The notes beneath the pieces were generated by a model, which saw only the letters and a list, made by a program, of their open reading frames with translations, did not search any database and was not told where the DNA came from. Shown here piece after piece: positions 36,154 to 45,768 of a stretch of 48,629 nt of DNA. The position numbers and the translations under genes are program-made. Positions within the stretch are counted from its first letter, which is position 1. Every line of letters starts with the position of its first letter. The DNA lies in assembly GCF_025869515.1 (NCBI RefSeq), contig NZ_JAOZVR010000094.1, forward strand, positions 1 to 48,629, in the 5' to 3' direction. This DNA is from Ferrovibrio sp. Its GTDB lineage: Bacteria; Pseudomonadota; Alphaproteobacteria; Ferrovibrionales; Ferrovibrionaceae.

Positions 36154-37233
36154 TTACAAGGCGATACGCAGGCCGCTTTCCGGATCGAACAGATGCGCGC
36201 GGGCGATATCGATCATCAGGCCCGGACGGGAATGGTCGTGATAACCGGCATGGCTGGGCACCCGCGCGACCAGGTCTTCATCGCCGAGTTTGCCGTGCAG
36301 CAGGGTGTCTGCGCCCAGTTCTTCCGCCACATCGACATTGAGATGCAGCTGCGCCGTCTCGCCCGGCCGGGCGATGCGCATGGTTTCCGGGCGGATGCCG
36401 ATCGTGTAATTGCCGGCCGGCGGCGTCCACTCGGCGGGCAGCATCAGGGCCGTGCCGTCAGCCAGCACGGCTTTCGGTCCGCCAGTACCGGTTTCGACCC
36501 GGCATGAAAGGAAATTCATCGCCGGCGAGCCGATGAAGCCGCCGACATAGGTGGTAGCCGGATTGCCGTAGACATCGAAGGGGGAGCCGATCTGGTCGGC
36601 GCGGCCCTGATTCATCACCACCAGGCGGTCGGCGAGCGTCATCGCCTCGACCTGGTCATGGGTCACATAGATCGAGGTGACGCCGAGCTGCTGGTGCAGG
36701 CGCTTGATCTCCAGACGCATCTGAACGCGCAGCTTGGCATCCAGGTTGGACAGCGGTTCGTCGAACAGGAAGACGCTCGGTTCGCGCACGATGGCGCGGC
36801 CCATGGCGACGCGCTGGCGCTGGCCGCCCGACAGTTCGCGCGGCTTGCGCTGCAGGTAGGGCTGCAGCTGCAGGATTTCGGCGGCGCGCTGCACGCGCTT
36901 TTCGATATTGGCCTTGTCCATGCCACGGATACGCAGGCCATAGGACATGTTCTGGTGCACGCTCATATGCGGATAGAGCGCATAATTCTGGAACACCATG
37001 GCGATGTCGCGATCGGCCGGCTCGATATCGTTGACCACGCGGTCGCCGATCACGATCTCGCCTTCGGTAATGGCCTCCAGCCCGGCGATCATGCGCAACA
37101 GGGTTGACTTGCCGCAGCCGGATGGGCCGACGATGACGATGAATTCGCCATCGGCGATTTCCATGTCGACACCATGGATGGCCTTAACCGGGCCGTAGTT
37201 CTTCTTTACGCTTTTCAGCGTCACCTTCGCCAT
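36154..37233 (-). CDS. ugpC: sn-Glycerol-3-phosphate type ABC transporter ATP-binding protein UgpC
   Basis: A MalK/UgpC-class ATPase of 359 residues. Walker A is GPSGCGKST, the Q-loop [10 protein letters not shown], the signature [15 protein letters not shown], Walker [16 protein letters not shown] and the H-loop [10 protein letters not shown]. The C-terminal OB-type regulatory domain (from about 235) has [14 protein letters not shown] at 37233 matches the family start MAKVTL. A GTG at 37245 would overlap the ugpE stop. Last gene of ugpBAEC. MalK-type ATPases of this group can energise several sugar importers, so specificity rests on the neighbours. Confidence 0.94.
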   Translation of the reverse strand: MAKVTLKSVKKNYGPVKAIHGVDMEIADGEFIVIVGPSGCGKSTLLRMIAGLEAITEGEIVIGDRVVNDIEPADRDIAMVFQNYALYPHMSVHQNMSYGLRIRGMDKANIEKRVQRAAEILQLQPYLQRKPRELSGGQRQRVAMGRAIVREPSVFLFDEPLSNLDAKLRVQMRLEIKRLHQQLGVTSIYVTHDQVEAMTLADRLVVMNQGRADQIGSPFDVYGNPATTYVGGFIGSPAMNFLSCRVETGTGGPKAVLADGTALMLPAEWTPPAGNYTIGIRPETMRIARPGETAQLHLNVDVAEELGADTLLHGKLGDEDLVARVPSHAGYHDHSRPGLMIDIARAHLFDPESGLRIAL

Positions 37234-37241
37234 GAGGGCGC

Positions 37242-38099
37242 TCACTTTTCCGTTTCAACAAGACCTTTGACGAACCAGCGCTGCATCAGCACCACGACCA
37301 GCACCGGCGGGAGCAGGGCCAGCACGGCCATGCCCATGATCACCGGCCATTCATAGAAGGCGTCAGGCGCCCGGATCAGGCGGCCGATCGCCAGCACGAT
37401 AGTCTGATATTTGTAATCCGATGCGATCAGCAGCGGCCAGAGATACTGGTTCCAGCCGTAGATGAACTGGATCACGAACATCGCCGCGATGCTGGTGCGG
37501 GTCAGCGGCACCAGGATGTCCCAGAAGAAGCGCATCGGGCCGGCGCCGTCGATGCGGGCGGCCTCCACCAGCTCGTCCGGCACCGTCATGAAGAACTGGC
37601 GGAACAGGAAGGTGGCGGTGGCCGAGGCGATCAGCGGCAGCACCAGGCCGGTATAGGTATCCAGCAGGCCGAGATCGGCGACGATCTTGTAGGTCGGAAT
37701 GATGCGCACCTCGACTGGCAGCATCAGGGTGATGAAGATCATCCAGAAGAAGAAATTCTTCAGCGGGAAGCGGAAGTAGACGATGGCGAAGGCCGACAGC
37801 AGCGAAATGATGATTTTGCCGACGGCAATCGCAATCGCCATGATCAGGCTGTTCATCATCAGCACGATGGCCGGGGTCGCGCCACTGACGCCGACCAGCT
37901 GCGGGCCGTCGAACAGGGCGCGCGCGGTATTGGTCAGCAGCTCGGCGCCGGGCAGCAGCGGCATAGGCGTCTGCGACACATCCTGGATCGTATGCGAGGC
38001 GGCGACCACGGCCAGATAGATCGGGAAGGCAACGATGATAATCATCGCCACCAGCATCAGGTGACCGAAGGCATTGGCAACGGGGCGGCGCTCGATCAT
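37242..38099 (-). CDS. ugpE: ABC transporter permease UgpE
   Basis: MalG-type permease of 285 residues with six helices. The EAA loop for ATPase contact is [23 protein letters not shown], and the C-terminus [10 protein letters not shown] is typical (the last residues contact the ATPase). [21 protein letters not shown] is characteristic of UgpE. Its start touches the end of ugpA (1-bp overlap at 38099). Works as a heterodimer with UgpA. Confidence 0.94.
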   Translation of the reverse strand: MIERRPVANAFGHLMLVAMIIIVAFPIYLAVVAASHTIQDVSQTPMPLLPGAELLTNTARALFDGPQLVGVSGATPAIVLMMNSLIMAIAIAVGKIIISLLSAFAIVYFRFPLKNFFFWMIFITLMLPVEVRIIPTYKIVADLGLLDTYTGLVLPLIASATATFLFRQFFMTVPDELVEAARIDGAGPMRFFWDILVPLTRTSIAAMFVIQFIYGWNQYLWPLLIASDYKYQTIVLAIGRLIRAPDAFYEWPVIMGMAVLALLPPVLVVVLMQRWFVKGLVETEK

Positions 38100-38980
38100 C
38101 AGTAGTGAACCTTGCGCTCGATGTAGCGGAACTGGATTACGGTCAGGCCGATCACGATGGCCATCAGGATCACCGACTGGGCGGCCGAACCGCCGAGATC
38201 CTGCGCCTCGAAGCCGTCATACCAGACCTTGTAGACCAGGATTTCCGTGCTCTTGGCCGGGCCGCCGCGGGTCAGCGAATGGATCACGCCGAAGGTTTCG
38301 AAGAAGGCGTAGACCACGTTGACGACGACGAGGAAGAACAGGGTGGGCGACAGCAGCGGGAAAACCACGCTCCAGAAGCGGCGGATCGGGCCGGCGCCGT
38401 CGATGGCGGCCGCTTCGATCAGCGATTTCGGGATCGACTGCAGGCCTGCCAGGAAGAACAGGAAATTGTAGGAGATCTGCTTCCAGGTGGCGGCGACGAC
38501 GACGACGAACATCGCCTGGTTGCCGTTCAGGTGGAAGTTCCAGTCGACGCCTGCCTGCAGCAGCAGCCAGGCGAAGATGCCCGGGCCGGGCAGGAAGACG
38601 AAGCCCCAGAGCGCGCCGGCCACGGCGGGCGCCACGGCATAGGGCCAGATCAGCAGGGTTTTGTAGGCGGTGGTGCCGCGCACCAGGCGGTCGGCGGTGA
38701 CCGCGAGCAGCAGCGAGAGCGACAGGCCGATCGTGGTGACCAGCGTGCTGAACAGGGCGGTGATCTTGAAGGAGTTCAGGTAGTACTCATCCTCGAACAG
38801 GGCGAGGAAATTCTCCATGCCGACGAAATAGCTGCGGGTGCCGAAAGCATCCTCGCGCAGCACCGACTGCACGACCGCCTGACTGGCCGGCCAGAAGAAG
38901 AAGACAATGGTGATCGCGATCTGCGGAGCGATCAGCAGATAGGGCAGATAGCGATTTTGAAAGACGACACGTTTTTCCAT
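38099..38980 (-). CDS. ugpA: ABC transporter permease UgpA
   Basis: MalF-type permease of 293 residues. It begins [18 protein letters not shown], close to the E. coli UgpA start, and has [20 protein letters not shown] after helix 1, the EAA loop [21 protein letters not shown], and a C-terminal YIERKVHY. It is separated from ugpB by 73 bp that contain a strong hairpin, so its transcription is probably lower than that of ugpB. Confidence 0.94.
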   Translation of the reverse strand: MEKRVVFQNRYLPYLLIAPQIAITIVFFFWPASQAVVQSVLREDAFGTRSYFVGMENFLALFEDEYYLNSFKITALFSTLVTTIGLSLSLLLAVTADRLVRGTTAYKTLLIWPYAVAPAVAGALWGFVFLPGPGIFAWLLLQAGVDWNFHLNGNQAMFVVVVAATWKQISYNFLFFLAGLQSIPKSLIEAAAIDGAGPIRRFWSVVFPLLSPTLFFLVVVNVVYAFFETFGVIHSLTRGGPAKSTEILVYKVWYDGFEAQDLGGSAAQSVILMAIVIGLTVIQFRYIERKVHY

Positions 38981-38989
38981 GGGGCGCCA

Positions 38990-39028
38990 AAGAAAAGCCC
39001 GCGCCTTACAAAGTCAAGGCGCGGGCTT
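38990..39028 (-). terminator. Terminator-like hairpin between ugpB and ugpA
   Basis: AAGCCCGCGCCTT (38995-39007) and AAGGCGCGGGCTT (39016-39028) are perfect 13-bp complements with an 8-nt loop. Read on the minus strand the stem ends in TTTTCTTT, so it looks like an intrinsic terminator placed after ugpB and before ugpA. It may allow partial read-through or protect the 3' end of a ugpB-only message. Confidence 0.7.
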
Positions 39029-39053
39029 CCGTTAAGAGGACCGAATCAGCTCA

Positions 39054-40406
39054 TTATGAGCGCTTGGCGTCGCGCTCGAACTGGCGGAGCAGGCGGTTGC
39101 CACGCTCCACGGCAGTGTCGAGGGCTTCCTTGGGCGATTTCTTGCCCGACCAGACCGCTTCCAGCTCCTCGTCCATCACATCGCGGATCTGGACGAAGTT
39201 GCCCAGGCGCAGGCCCTTGGAGTTGTTGGTCGGCGGCTTCAGCATCATCTGCTGCACCGAGGTATCGGTGCCCGGATTGGCCGCATAGAAGCCCTGCTGC
39301 TTGGTGGCTTCATAGGACATCGGGGTGATCGGCAGGTAGCCGGTATTCTTGTGCCACCAGACCTGATTCTCGGTCGAGGTCAGGTAGTCGAAGAACTGGG
39401 CAACGCCCTTGTATTCTTCGGCCTTGTGCTTGCCCAGAACCCAGAGCGAAGCGCCGCCGATGATCGAGTTCTGCGGGGCGCCCTGAACGTCGCTGTAATA
39501 GGGCAGCATCGCGATGCCCCACTTGAACTTGGCGCCGCGGGCGAAGGTGGCGTAACCGGCCGAGCTTTCCATATGGATGGCGCATTCGCCCGAAACGAAC
39601 TTGGCGTTCGCCTCGTTCTTGCGGCCGCCATACACCATCAGGCCTTCTTTCATCCAGCCGGCGAGCGTGGTGATGTGGCGGACATGCAGCGGGCTGTTGA
39701 ATTTCAGCTCGGTGTCGAAGCCATCGAAGCCGTTCGACTTGGTGGCAAACGGCACGTTATGCAGCGCGGAGAAATTCTCCAGCTGCACCCAGGTCTGCCA
39801 GTTGGTCTGGAACGGGCAGGTGCTGCCCGAAGCCTTCAGCTTGCGCAGCATCGGCTCGAATTCCTGCCAGGTCTTCGGCGGCTGGTTCGGATCAAGGCCG
39901 GCCTTCTGGAAGGCATCCTTGTTGTAATACATCACCGGCGTGGAGGAATTGAACGGATAGGACAGCATCTTGCCATCCGAGGTGCTGTAATAGCCGGTCA
40001 CTGCACTGATGTAGGAACCCGGGTCGAACTTGTAGCCGTTCTGGGCCATCAGCTCATACACCGGCTTGATCGCGGCGCGCGAGGCCATCATCGTGCCGGT
40101 GCCGACTTCGAAGACCTGCACGATATGCGGGCCCTTGCCGGCCCGGAAGGCGGCCATGGCGGCGGTCAGGGTTTCCGGATAGCTGCCCTTGTTGACGGCA
40201 ACGATCTTGTACTTGTCCTGGCCCTTGTTGAAACCTTCGGCGATTTCGTTGACGCGCTCGTTCAGGGCGCCAGTCATCGCATGCCACCACTGCAGCTCGA
40301 TGCGATTATCCTTGGCCTGCGCCAAGGCGCCGCCGGCGCTGAAGGCAATAGCGGTGCCAGCCAGCAGCGCGAACGCGGCGCGCGCGAGTTTCCCTGTCGA
40401 TTTCAT
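39054..40406 (-). CDS. ugpB: sn-Glycerol-3-phosphate binding protein UgpB
   Basis: Periplasmic solute-binding protein of 450 residues with an N-terminal signal (hydrophobic AAFALLAGTAIAFSAGG, likely cleaved near Ala28-Ala30). IELQWWHAMTGALNERVNEIA is the UgpB opening with the Trp-Trp pair that lines the glycerol-phosphate site. SGSTCPFQTNWQTWVQLENF and GGASLWVLGKHKAEEYKGVAQF are also UgpB-like. GGAG lies 8 nt before the ATG. Its upstream region has a Pho-box-like element. G3P or glycerophosphodiesters are the expected ligands. Confidence 0.94.
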   Translation of the reverse strand: MKSTGKLARAAFALLAGTAIAFSAGGALAQAKDNRIELQWWHAMTGALNERVNEIAEGFNKGQDKYKIVAVNKGSYPETLTAAMAAFRAGKGPHIVQVFEVGTGTMMASRAAIKPVYELMAQNGYKFDPGSYISAVTGYYSTSDGKMLSYPFNSSTPVMYYNKDAFQKAGLDPNQPPKTWQEFEPMLRKLKASGSTCPFQTNWQTWVQLENFSALHNVPFATKSNGFDGFDTELKFNSPLHVRHITTLAGWMKEGLMVYGGRKNEANAKFVSGECAIHMESSAGYATFARGAKFKWGIAMLPYYSDVQGAPQNSIIGGASLWVLGKHKAEEYKGVAQFFDYLTSTENQVWWHKNTGYLPITPMSYEATKQQGFYAANPGTDTSVQQMMLKPPTNNSKGLRLGNFVQIRDVMDEELEAVWSGKKSPKEALDTAVERGNRLLRQFERDAKRS

Positions 40407-40497
40407 TGTTCAGTCTCCAGTGCTAAAGAAATCCGCCCTGAGTCGGGGGTGGCCGACGTTTTTATGGTTCCTACGATGACGTTCGCACGTAAGATTT

Positions 40498-40515
40498 GTT
40501 ACGGTTATATGACAA
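40498..40515 (-). promoter_or_regulatory. Pho-box-like element upstream of ugpB
   Basis: On the minus strand TTGTCAT-ATAA-CCGTAAC matches the PhoB direct repeat CTGTCAT-N4-CTGTCAC at 6/7 and 5/7 positions with the correct 11-bp period. A weaker third repeat (CTTACGT) follows after another 4 bp. It is about 92 bp upstream of the ugpB start. ugp operons are classic PhoB targets, so context supports the call. Confidence 0.55.
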
Positions 40516-40525
40516 GGGGCCGGTA

Positions 40526-41257
40526 TTGACCAAGCCTTATTCTGCGCCTGTGGAAATCGGTCCGGACAGCCTGACCGTCGGGGCGCGCAGCTTCCCCTTT
40601 CTCGTAAAGCGTGATTCCCGGGCCAGGCGTATGCTGTTGCGGGTAATGCCCAGGGATGGTTCGGTGGTCCTGGTGCTGCCGACTCGGGCAAGCCTGAAAT
40701 CCGGGCAGCAATTCGTGACAGAACAGGTCGACTGGATTCTGGCCCGTCAGGAAGAACGGCCGGAAACCCAGCCCTGGCAGGACGGGGCGGTGCTGCCGCT
40801 TTATGGTGCGCCGCACACGATCCGCCACCGGCCGGCGGCGCGTGGTGGGGTCTGGATACAAGAGAGCGAAATCCATGTCACCGGTCAGGTCGAGCATCTG
40901 CCGCGCCGGCTGCGCGACTGGCTCAAGCGCCGGGCGCGCGAGGAATTTGGCACAGCAGCCCGCGAGATGGCGGCCGGGATCGGCGTCAGCGTCCGCCGTG
41001 TCACCGTGCGCGACACCCAGAGCCGCTGGGGCAGCTGCTCGGCGCATGGCAACCTGTCCTTCTCCTGGCGTCTGCTGCTGGCGCCGCCGACCATTGCCCG
41101 CTATCTGGTGGCGCATGAAGTGGCGCATCTGAAGCATATGGATCACAGCGTCGCCTTCTGGTCGCTCTGCGCCCGCCTGCTCGGCAGCGAGAGCGAATTG
41201 CGCGCCGCCCGGTCCTGGCTGCGCCGCCACGGTGCCGCCCTGCATCTGCACGGGTGA
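40526..41257 (+). CDS. M48-like metallopeptidase, YgjP/WLM (DUF45) family
   Basis: A 243-residue predicted zinc hydrolase. The C-terminal catalytic part has VRDTQSRWGSCSAHGNLSFSW, a family signature, and the zinc motif HEVAHLKHMDH (HExxH plus a second His). The N-terminal part is beta-rich (VKRDSRARRMLLRVMPRDG). Physiological substrate unknown for the family. The start is taken as TTG at 40526 because AAGGGG is 6 nt upstream. A TTG at 40496 would place ten codons over the Pho-box-like site. It overlaps the transporter frame downstream by a few bases at most. Confidence 0.87.
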   Translation: MTKPYSAPVEIGPDSLTVGARSFPFLVKRDSRARRMLLRVMPRDGSVVLVLPTRASLKSGQQFVTEQVDWILARQEERPETQPWQDGAVLPLYGAPHTIRHRPAARGGVWIQESEIHVTGQVEHLPRRLRDWLKRRAREEFGTAAREMAAGIGVSVRRVTVRDTQSRWGSCSAHGNLSFSWRLLLAPPTIARYLVAHEVAHLKHMDHSVAFWSLCARLLGSESELRAARSWLRRHGAALHLHG

Positions 41258-41259
41258 GA

Positions 41260-42480
41260 ATGATGCTGCGACCCCTGGCGCGCGACTCTGCGGCCCTGGT
41301 CTTTCTGCTCGGCTGCGCCATCGCGCTCGGGCCGCTCAGCACCGACATGTATCTGCCGTCGCTGCCGGTGCTGATCGGGCTGTTCGGCACCGACGCTGCC
41401 ACCGTGCAACTCACGCTCAGTGTCTTTCTCGCCGGTTTCGCATTGATGCAGCTGGTCTACGGCCCGCTCTCCGACCGCTTCGGCCGCCGCCCGGTGCTGC
41501 TGGCCGGGGTGGCGCTCTATACGCTGGCCTCGATCGGTTGCGTTTTTGCCGGCAGCATCGAATGGCTGATCCTGTGGCGTTTCGGCCAGGCGCTCGGCGC
41601 CTGTGCCGGGGTGGTGCTGGGACGTGCGATTGCGCGAGACCTGTTCGAGGGTGCCACCGCCGCCCAGGCCCTGTCGATGATGGCGATGGTGCTGGGCCTG
41701 ACCCCGGCGGTGGCACCGATCCTGGGCGGCTATCTGCACAGCTGGTTCGGCTGGCAGGCCAACTTCCTCGCCATGGCGGCGGCGGGCGGCATCTTCGGTT
41801 TCTGCGTGCTGGTCTTCCTGCCCGAGAGCAACCAGCGCCGCAATCCGCTGGCCACCCGCATCGGCCCGATGCTGCATAACTTCGCCACGCTGGCGCGGCA
41901 TGCAGGCTTCCGCGGTTATGTCGCCTGCGTTGCCTTTTCCTATGGCGGCATGTTCGCCTTTATCTCCGGCTCGTCGTTTACGCTGCGTGTGGTCTTCGGC
42001 GTCGACGAGACGATGTTCGGCTACTGCTTCCTGCTGATCGTGGTCGGCTATATCTGCGGCGGCTTTATCGGCACGCGGCTGACGCACCGGTTTGGCGTCG
42101 ATCGCATGCTGCTGCTTGGCGCCGGCCTCTGCGCGCTGGGTGGCCTGGGCATGGGACTGCTGCAGCTGCTGGCCTGGATGGCGGGTGGCGGCTGGCACTG
42201 GTTCAGCCTGATCGGCCCGATGATGCTGTTCACCATGGGGGTCGGTCTCACCATGCCGCAGGGCCAGGCCGGCGGACTGCAGCCCTTCGCCCATATGGCC
42301 GGTGCCGCCGCTTCTTTGATGGGCTTCGTGCAGATGAGCGTCGCCGCTGTCACCGGCATCGCCGTCGGCCATGCGCTGAATGACACGGCGCTGCCGCTCA
42401 GTATCGCCGTCGCCGCCATGGGCGTGGCGACGCTGCTCAGCTATCTGCTGCTGATCCGGCGGTCTGGCGCGGCCGTCTAG
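41260..42480 (+). CDS. Bcr/CflA family multidrug efflux MFS transporter
   Basis: A 406-residue, twelve-helix major facilitator. The Bcr/CflA signature GPLSTDMYLPSLPVL is in helix 1. The MFS A-motif GPLSDRFGRRPVLLAG follows helix 2, and RFGQALGACAGVVLGRAIARD lies in helix 4 (proton-translocating Arg). Helix 5 has the antiporter motif C (VLGLTPAVAPILGG). Exports drugs or possibly a cell metabolite in exchange for protons. GGGTGAG lies at 41252-41258, and ATGs at 41260 and 41263 are both possible. Directly follows the metallopeptidase gene. Confidence 0.93.
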   Translation: MMLRPLARDSAALVFLLGCAIALGPLSTDMYLPSLPVLIGLFGTDAATVQLTLSVFLAGFALMQLVYGPLSDRFGRRPVLLAGVALYTLASIGCVFAGSIEWLILWRFGQALGACAGVVLGRAIARDLFEGATAAQALSMMAMVLGLTPAVAPILGGYLHSWFGWQANFLAMAAAGGIFGFCVLVFLPESNQRRNPLATRIGPMLHNFATLARHAGFRGYVACVAFSYGGMFAFISGSSFTLRVVFGVDETMFGYCFLLIVVGYICGGFIGTRLTHRFGVDRMLLLGAGLCALGGLGMGLLQLLAWMAGGGWHWFSLIGPMMLFTMGVGLTMPQGQAGGLQPFAHMAGAAASLMGFVQMSVAAVTGIAVGHALNDTALPLSIAVAAMGVATLLSYLLLIRRSGAAV

Positions 42481-43502
42481 GGCGCGAGCTTGCTCAGCAG
42501 CCAGGTGGCAATGCGGTCGGTCAGCGTGGGATCGATCTCGCCTTCGATACCCGAATCCTTGTCGTCCTGCAGCGGTTTCAGATTGTGGCTGGTGCGCGGC
42601 AGCAGGATCAGGGTGTGGTCGTCCTCGCTGCGTTTCTGCAGGGCGCGGTCCAGCGCCACCGCATCGCGCTGGGCCGAGACCTGGATATCGGCATCGCCCT
42701 GCACCAGCAGCACCGGCCCCGGATAGCGCTGGGCCAGTTCGGCCGGGTCGAGCTTGAGCTGCGCTTGCCAGAACGGCCCGCTGTAAGACGGGTACAGTCC
42801 GTTCAGCGCCTGCGGCAGTTTCGCCGGCACCGTCCCGGTATCGCGGATCGCCTGCGAGATGCGATCGTTCTCGGCCAGGAAGGCGCGCTTCTGCCCGGGT
42901 TTGAGGCTGCCGAGCTGGCGGTCGAGCTGTTCGCGCACGATCACATCGAGCCGGCGGCCCGCGGTTGCCATCAGGATCAGGAAGGCCGGCTTCTCCCCGG
43001 CCTGCAGGCGGCTGCTGAGGTCGAGCGCGATGGTGCCGCCTTCGGAGTGACCGAGCAGGCCGGTCTTGTGCAGGTCGACGCCGGGTTGCGCGCGCAGGAA
43101 GGCATAGGCTGCATAGGCGTCGTCGACGAAATGGCCCCAGTTGAAATAGGCGGCATAGTCGGCCGGATCGGCTGGCCGGCCGGCGGCATTGGCATGCATG
43201 CCGCGCTTGTCGTAGCGCAGCGTGGCGATGCCCTTCCGTGCCAGGCCTTCGGCGATCTGGCGCAGCAGGTCGGTGCGCAATACCGGCGGCTGGTTGCCGT
43301 CGCGGTTGGTCGGTCCGCTGCCCTGCAGCAGCACCAGGGCGGGGACGCGCTCGGTCGTTCCGGCCGGCAGGGTGAGCGTGCCGGCCAGCACGCTGCCGTC
43401 ATTGGAGGTGAAGCTGACCTGCTGACTGACCACACCCTCGGCCGCCTGCGCCGACGCGCAGAGGCCGAAGACGAACAGCAGGGACGCCAGCCACCGCCGC
43501 AT
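42477..43502 (-). CDS. Secreted alpha/beta hydrolase
   Basis: A 341-residue protein with a signal peptide (RRWLASLLFVFGLCASAQA, cleaved after about Ala20). The mature part is an alpha/beta hydrolase: oxyanion-side LVLLQGSGPTNRDGN, nucleophile elbow GHSEGG, acid region VLLVQGDADIQVSAQ, and His in PRTSHNLKPL. The fold matches periplasmic esterase or aminopeptidase-like enzymes. The ATG overlaps the stop of the upstream class A PBP gene (TAATG), so the two are translationally coupled. That suggests, but does not prove, a role near the cell wall. It also overlaps the end of the convergent MFS gene by 4 bp. Confidence 0.9.
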   Translation of the reverse strand: MRRWLASLLFVFGLCASAQAAEGVVSQQVSFTSNDGSVLAGTLTLPAGTTERVPALVLLQGSGPTNRDGNQPPVLRTDLLRQIAEGLARKGIATLRYDKRGMHANAAGRPADPADYAAYFNWGHFVDDAYAAYAFLRAQPGVDLHKTGLLGHSEGGTIALDLSSRLQAGEKPAFLILMATAGRRLDVIVREQLDRQLGSLKPGQKRAFLAENDRISQAIRDTGTVPAKLPQALNGLYPSYSGPFWQAQLKLDPAELAQRYPGPVLLVQGDADIQVSAQRDAVALDRALQKRSEDDHTLILLPRTSHNLKPLQDDKDSGIEGEIDPTLTDRIATWLLSKLAP

Positions 43503-45622
43503 TACCGGCCCACCGGCTGCGGACCGACCTGCCAGATCATCTGCGGCTCGGTGCTCGGCTGTGTATTCGGTGCCATTTCGTTGGGGGGCGGCGCCGCCGG
43601 CTCGATCGTGCTGCGGGGCGGGGGCGGGACCGGTGCGGCCTGATGCGCTTGGGCCGGGCTGCCGCCGCCGAAGCTGCCGACGATGCGGTCCCACAGCGAG
43701 GGCAGGCTGAAATTGCGGCTTGGCGCCTGCGGCAGGTCGCTGACCGCACGGCCTTTCAGGGCATCGGCCATGAAGCTTTTCCAGATCTGGGCGGGCAGAC
43801 CGGCGCCGCTCACCTTTCTGGTCGGCGAATTGTCGTCGTTGCCGACCCAGACGGTGGAGATCAGGTCCGGCGTATAGCCGATGAACCAGGCATCGCGGTA
43901 ATCCGAGGTCGTGCCGGTCTTGCCGGCGACCGGCCGGCCGATCTGGGCGGCGCGACCGGTGCCACGTTCGACCACGCCGCGCAGCAGGTCGTTGAGATCG
44001 CCCAGCACTTCGCTGCCGATCATATGCGCGTAAGCTCCCCCGGTCTGGCGACGGAACAGCACCCTGTTCTGACTGTCGCGGATTTCCAGAACACCGTAAG
44101 GCTGTATCGCATAACCGCCGTTGACGAAAGCGGCATATGCGGCGGTCAGCTCCAGCACGCCCACTTCGAAGGCGCCGAGCGCCAGCGAGGGATGCGGTTT
44201 CAGGTCGCTGGTTATCCCCAGGCGGCGTGCCGTCTCGATCACCTTCTCGCGGCCGACCTTTTCATCCACCTGCACCGCGATGGTATTGATCGAGCGGGCC
44301 ACTGCCTCGCGCATCGTCATGGTGCCGTGATACTGGCCGTCGTAATTGCGCGGCTTCCAGCCGCTGATATCAACCGGTCCGTCGACGAACTGATCGTCGG
44401 GCCGGATGCCCTGTTCCAGCGCGGTCAGGAAGACGATCGGTTTGAAGGCCGAGCCGGGCTGCCTGCGGGCTTGCGTCGCACGATTGAAGCTGCTGTCGAG
44501 ATAGTCGCGGCCGCCGACCATGGCGCGCACCGCGCCGTCGGGCGCCAGCGCCACCAGCGCGGCCTGTCCGACATCCTGCTTCTCGGCCTCGCGATCCATC
44601 AGGGTGTCGATCGAGCGTTCGGCGCCACCCTGCAGGCGGCTGTCGAGCGTGGTGTAGACGGTCAGATCGGCATGGTCGCGGCCGACCAGCTGGTAGACTT
44701 CCTCGATGGCCCAGTCGGCGAAGTAGCGCGCATTGGGCAGCGGCAGGCGCGAGCGTGCCAGCTGCGTCGGCCTGGCAATCGCCGCCTCGGCCGTTTCGGA
44801 AGTGATGAAACCGGCAGCCGCCATGTTGCGCAGCACCTGCGCGGCGCGGCTCTGCGCCGATTTGATATTGCCGGTCGGCGCCAGTTTCGACGGCGCCTTC
44901 AGCAGGCCGACCAGCATGGCGGACTCGCCCAGCGTCAGTTTCGTTGCCGGCTTGTCGAAATAACGTTGCGCCGCCGCTTCCACGCCATAGGCGCCGGCGC
45001 CGAAATAGACGCGGTTGAGATACATCTCCAGGATCTGATCCTTGCTGAATTTCTGCTCCAGCCGGAAGGCCAGCATCAGCTCCTGCACCTTACGTTTCAG
45101 CGTGCGGTTCGGGCTGAGGAAGACGTTCTTGGCGAGCTGCTGCGTCAGCGTCGAGCCGCCCTGCACGGTGCGGCCGGCGCGCAGGTTGGCGAAGCTCGCG
45201 CGCGCCAGGCCAAGCGGGTCGATGCCGATATGCGAATAGAAACGGCGGTCCTCGGTGGCGATCAGCGCCTGCGGCAGATGCGGCGGCAGGGCTTTCAGCG
45301 CCTGGTGCTCGCCATAGAGGTCGCCATAGGTGGCCAGCACCATGCCGTCGGCGGCTTTCAGCGTGACCGAGCTTTTGCGCTCCACGATATAGAGGTCGTC
45401 GAAATCGGGCAGGTCATAGGCATACCAGGCAAATAGCGCGCCGACCGCGATGCAGCCCCAGATGCCGACGACCAGGGCCAGGCTGCCCAGCCGGCCAAGC
45501 CAGCTGCCGGAGGCGTTGAAGGAGAAAAGCCGTTTCAGCCGGCCACCGGAAGTCTTGCCCGGCTTGCCGCGGCCCGAGGTGGACTTCTTCTGCGGATTGC
45601 TGCGGCGTGGCGAACGGGCCAT
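43502..45622 (-). CDS. Class A penicillin-binding protein (PBP1A family)
   Basis: Bifunctional peptidoglycan synthase of 706 residues. There is a basic Ser/Lys-rich cytoplasmic tail (1-40) and a membrane helix at about 47-68. The GT51 glycosyltransferase carries catalytic Glu124 in TEDRRFYSHIG and GGSTLTQQLAKN. The transpeptidase has Ser391-Ala-Phe-Lys394, SIN in ARSINTIAV and KTGTTSDYRD. A Pro-rich tail (from about 655) is likely disordered. ATG at 45622 gives the usual short tail; 44 further upstream codons are open but unlike the family. No strong Shine-Dalgarno is visible. Coupled to the hydrolase downstream. Confidence 0.94.
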   Translation of the reverse strand: MARSPRRSNPQKKSTSGRGKPGKTSGGRLKRLFSFNASGSWLGRLGSLALVVGIWGCIAVGALFAWYAYDLPDFDDLYIVERKSSVTLKAADGMVLATYGDLYGEHQALKALPPHLPQALIATEDRRFYSHIGIDPLGLARASFANLRAGRTVQGGSTLTQQLAKNVFLSPNRTLKRKVQELMLAFRLEQKFSKDQILEMYLNRVYFGAGAYGVEAAAQRYFDKPATKLTLGESAMLVGLLKAPSKLAPTGNIKSAQSRAAQVLRNMAAAGFITSETAEAAIARPTQLARSRLPLPNARYFADWAIEEVYQLVGRDHADLTVYTTLDSRLQGGAERSIDTLMDREAEKQDVGQAALVALAPDGAVRAMVGGRDYLDSSFNRATQARRQPGSAFKPIVFLTALEQGIRPDDQFVDGPVDISGWKPRNYDGQYHGTMTMREAVARSINTIAVQVDEKVGREKVIETARRLGITSDLKPHPSLALGAFEVGVLELTAAYAAFVNGGYAIQPYGVLEIRDSQNRVLFRRQTGGAYAHMIGSEVLGDLNDLLRGVVERGTGRAAQIGRPVAGKTGTTSDYRDAWFIGYTPDLISTVWVGNDDNSPTRKVSGAGLPAQIWKSFMADALKGRAVSDLPQAPSRNFSLPSLWDRIVGSFGGGSPAQAHQAAPVPPPPRSTIEPAAPPPNEMAPNTQPSTEPQMIWQVGPQPVGR

Positions 45623-45737
45623 GGAGGATCGAACTCGGTTTTGCACAGAAATGACTGGCCAGCCGGCCGGTGCGGCGGGTTTGGCAGCGGAATGTGACCG
45701 GTTTAGGGCATGGCGGTTGACGGGAGGTGAATACTGC

Positions 45738-45754
45738 ATGTTATAAGATAACAT
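45738..45754. promoter_or_regulatory. Zur-box-like operator of the zinc uptake operon
   Basis: ATGTTAT-AAG-ATAACAT is a perfect 7-3-7 palindrome. It fits the TGTTATNNNATAACA type of site known for alphaproteobacterial Zur. It lies 15 bp before the first gene of the znu operon and 116 bp upstream of the PBP gene on the other strand, so it could affect both, though the zinc operon is the natural target. Confidence 0.75.
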
Positions 45755-45768
45755 CTAGGATCATCGCC

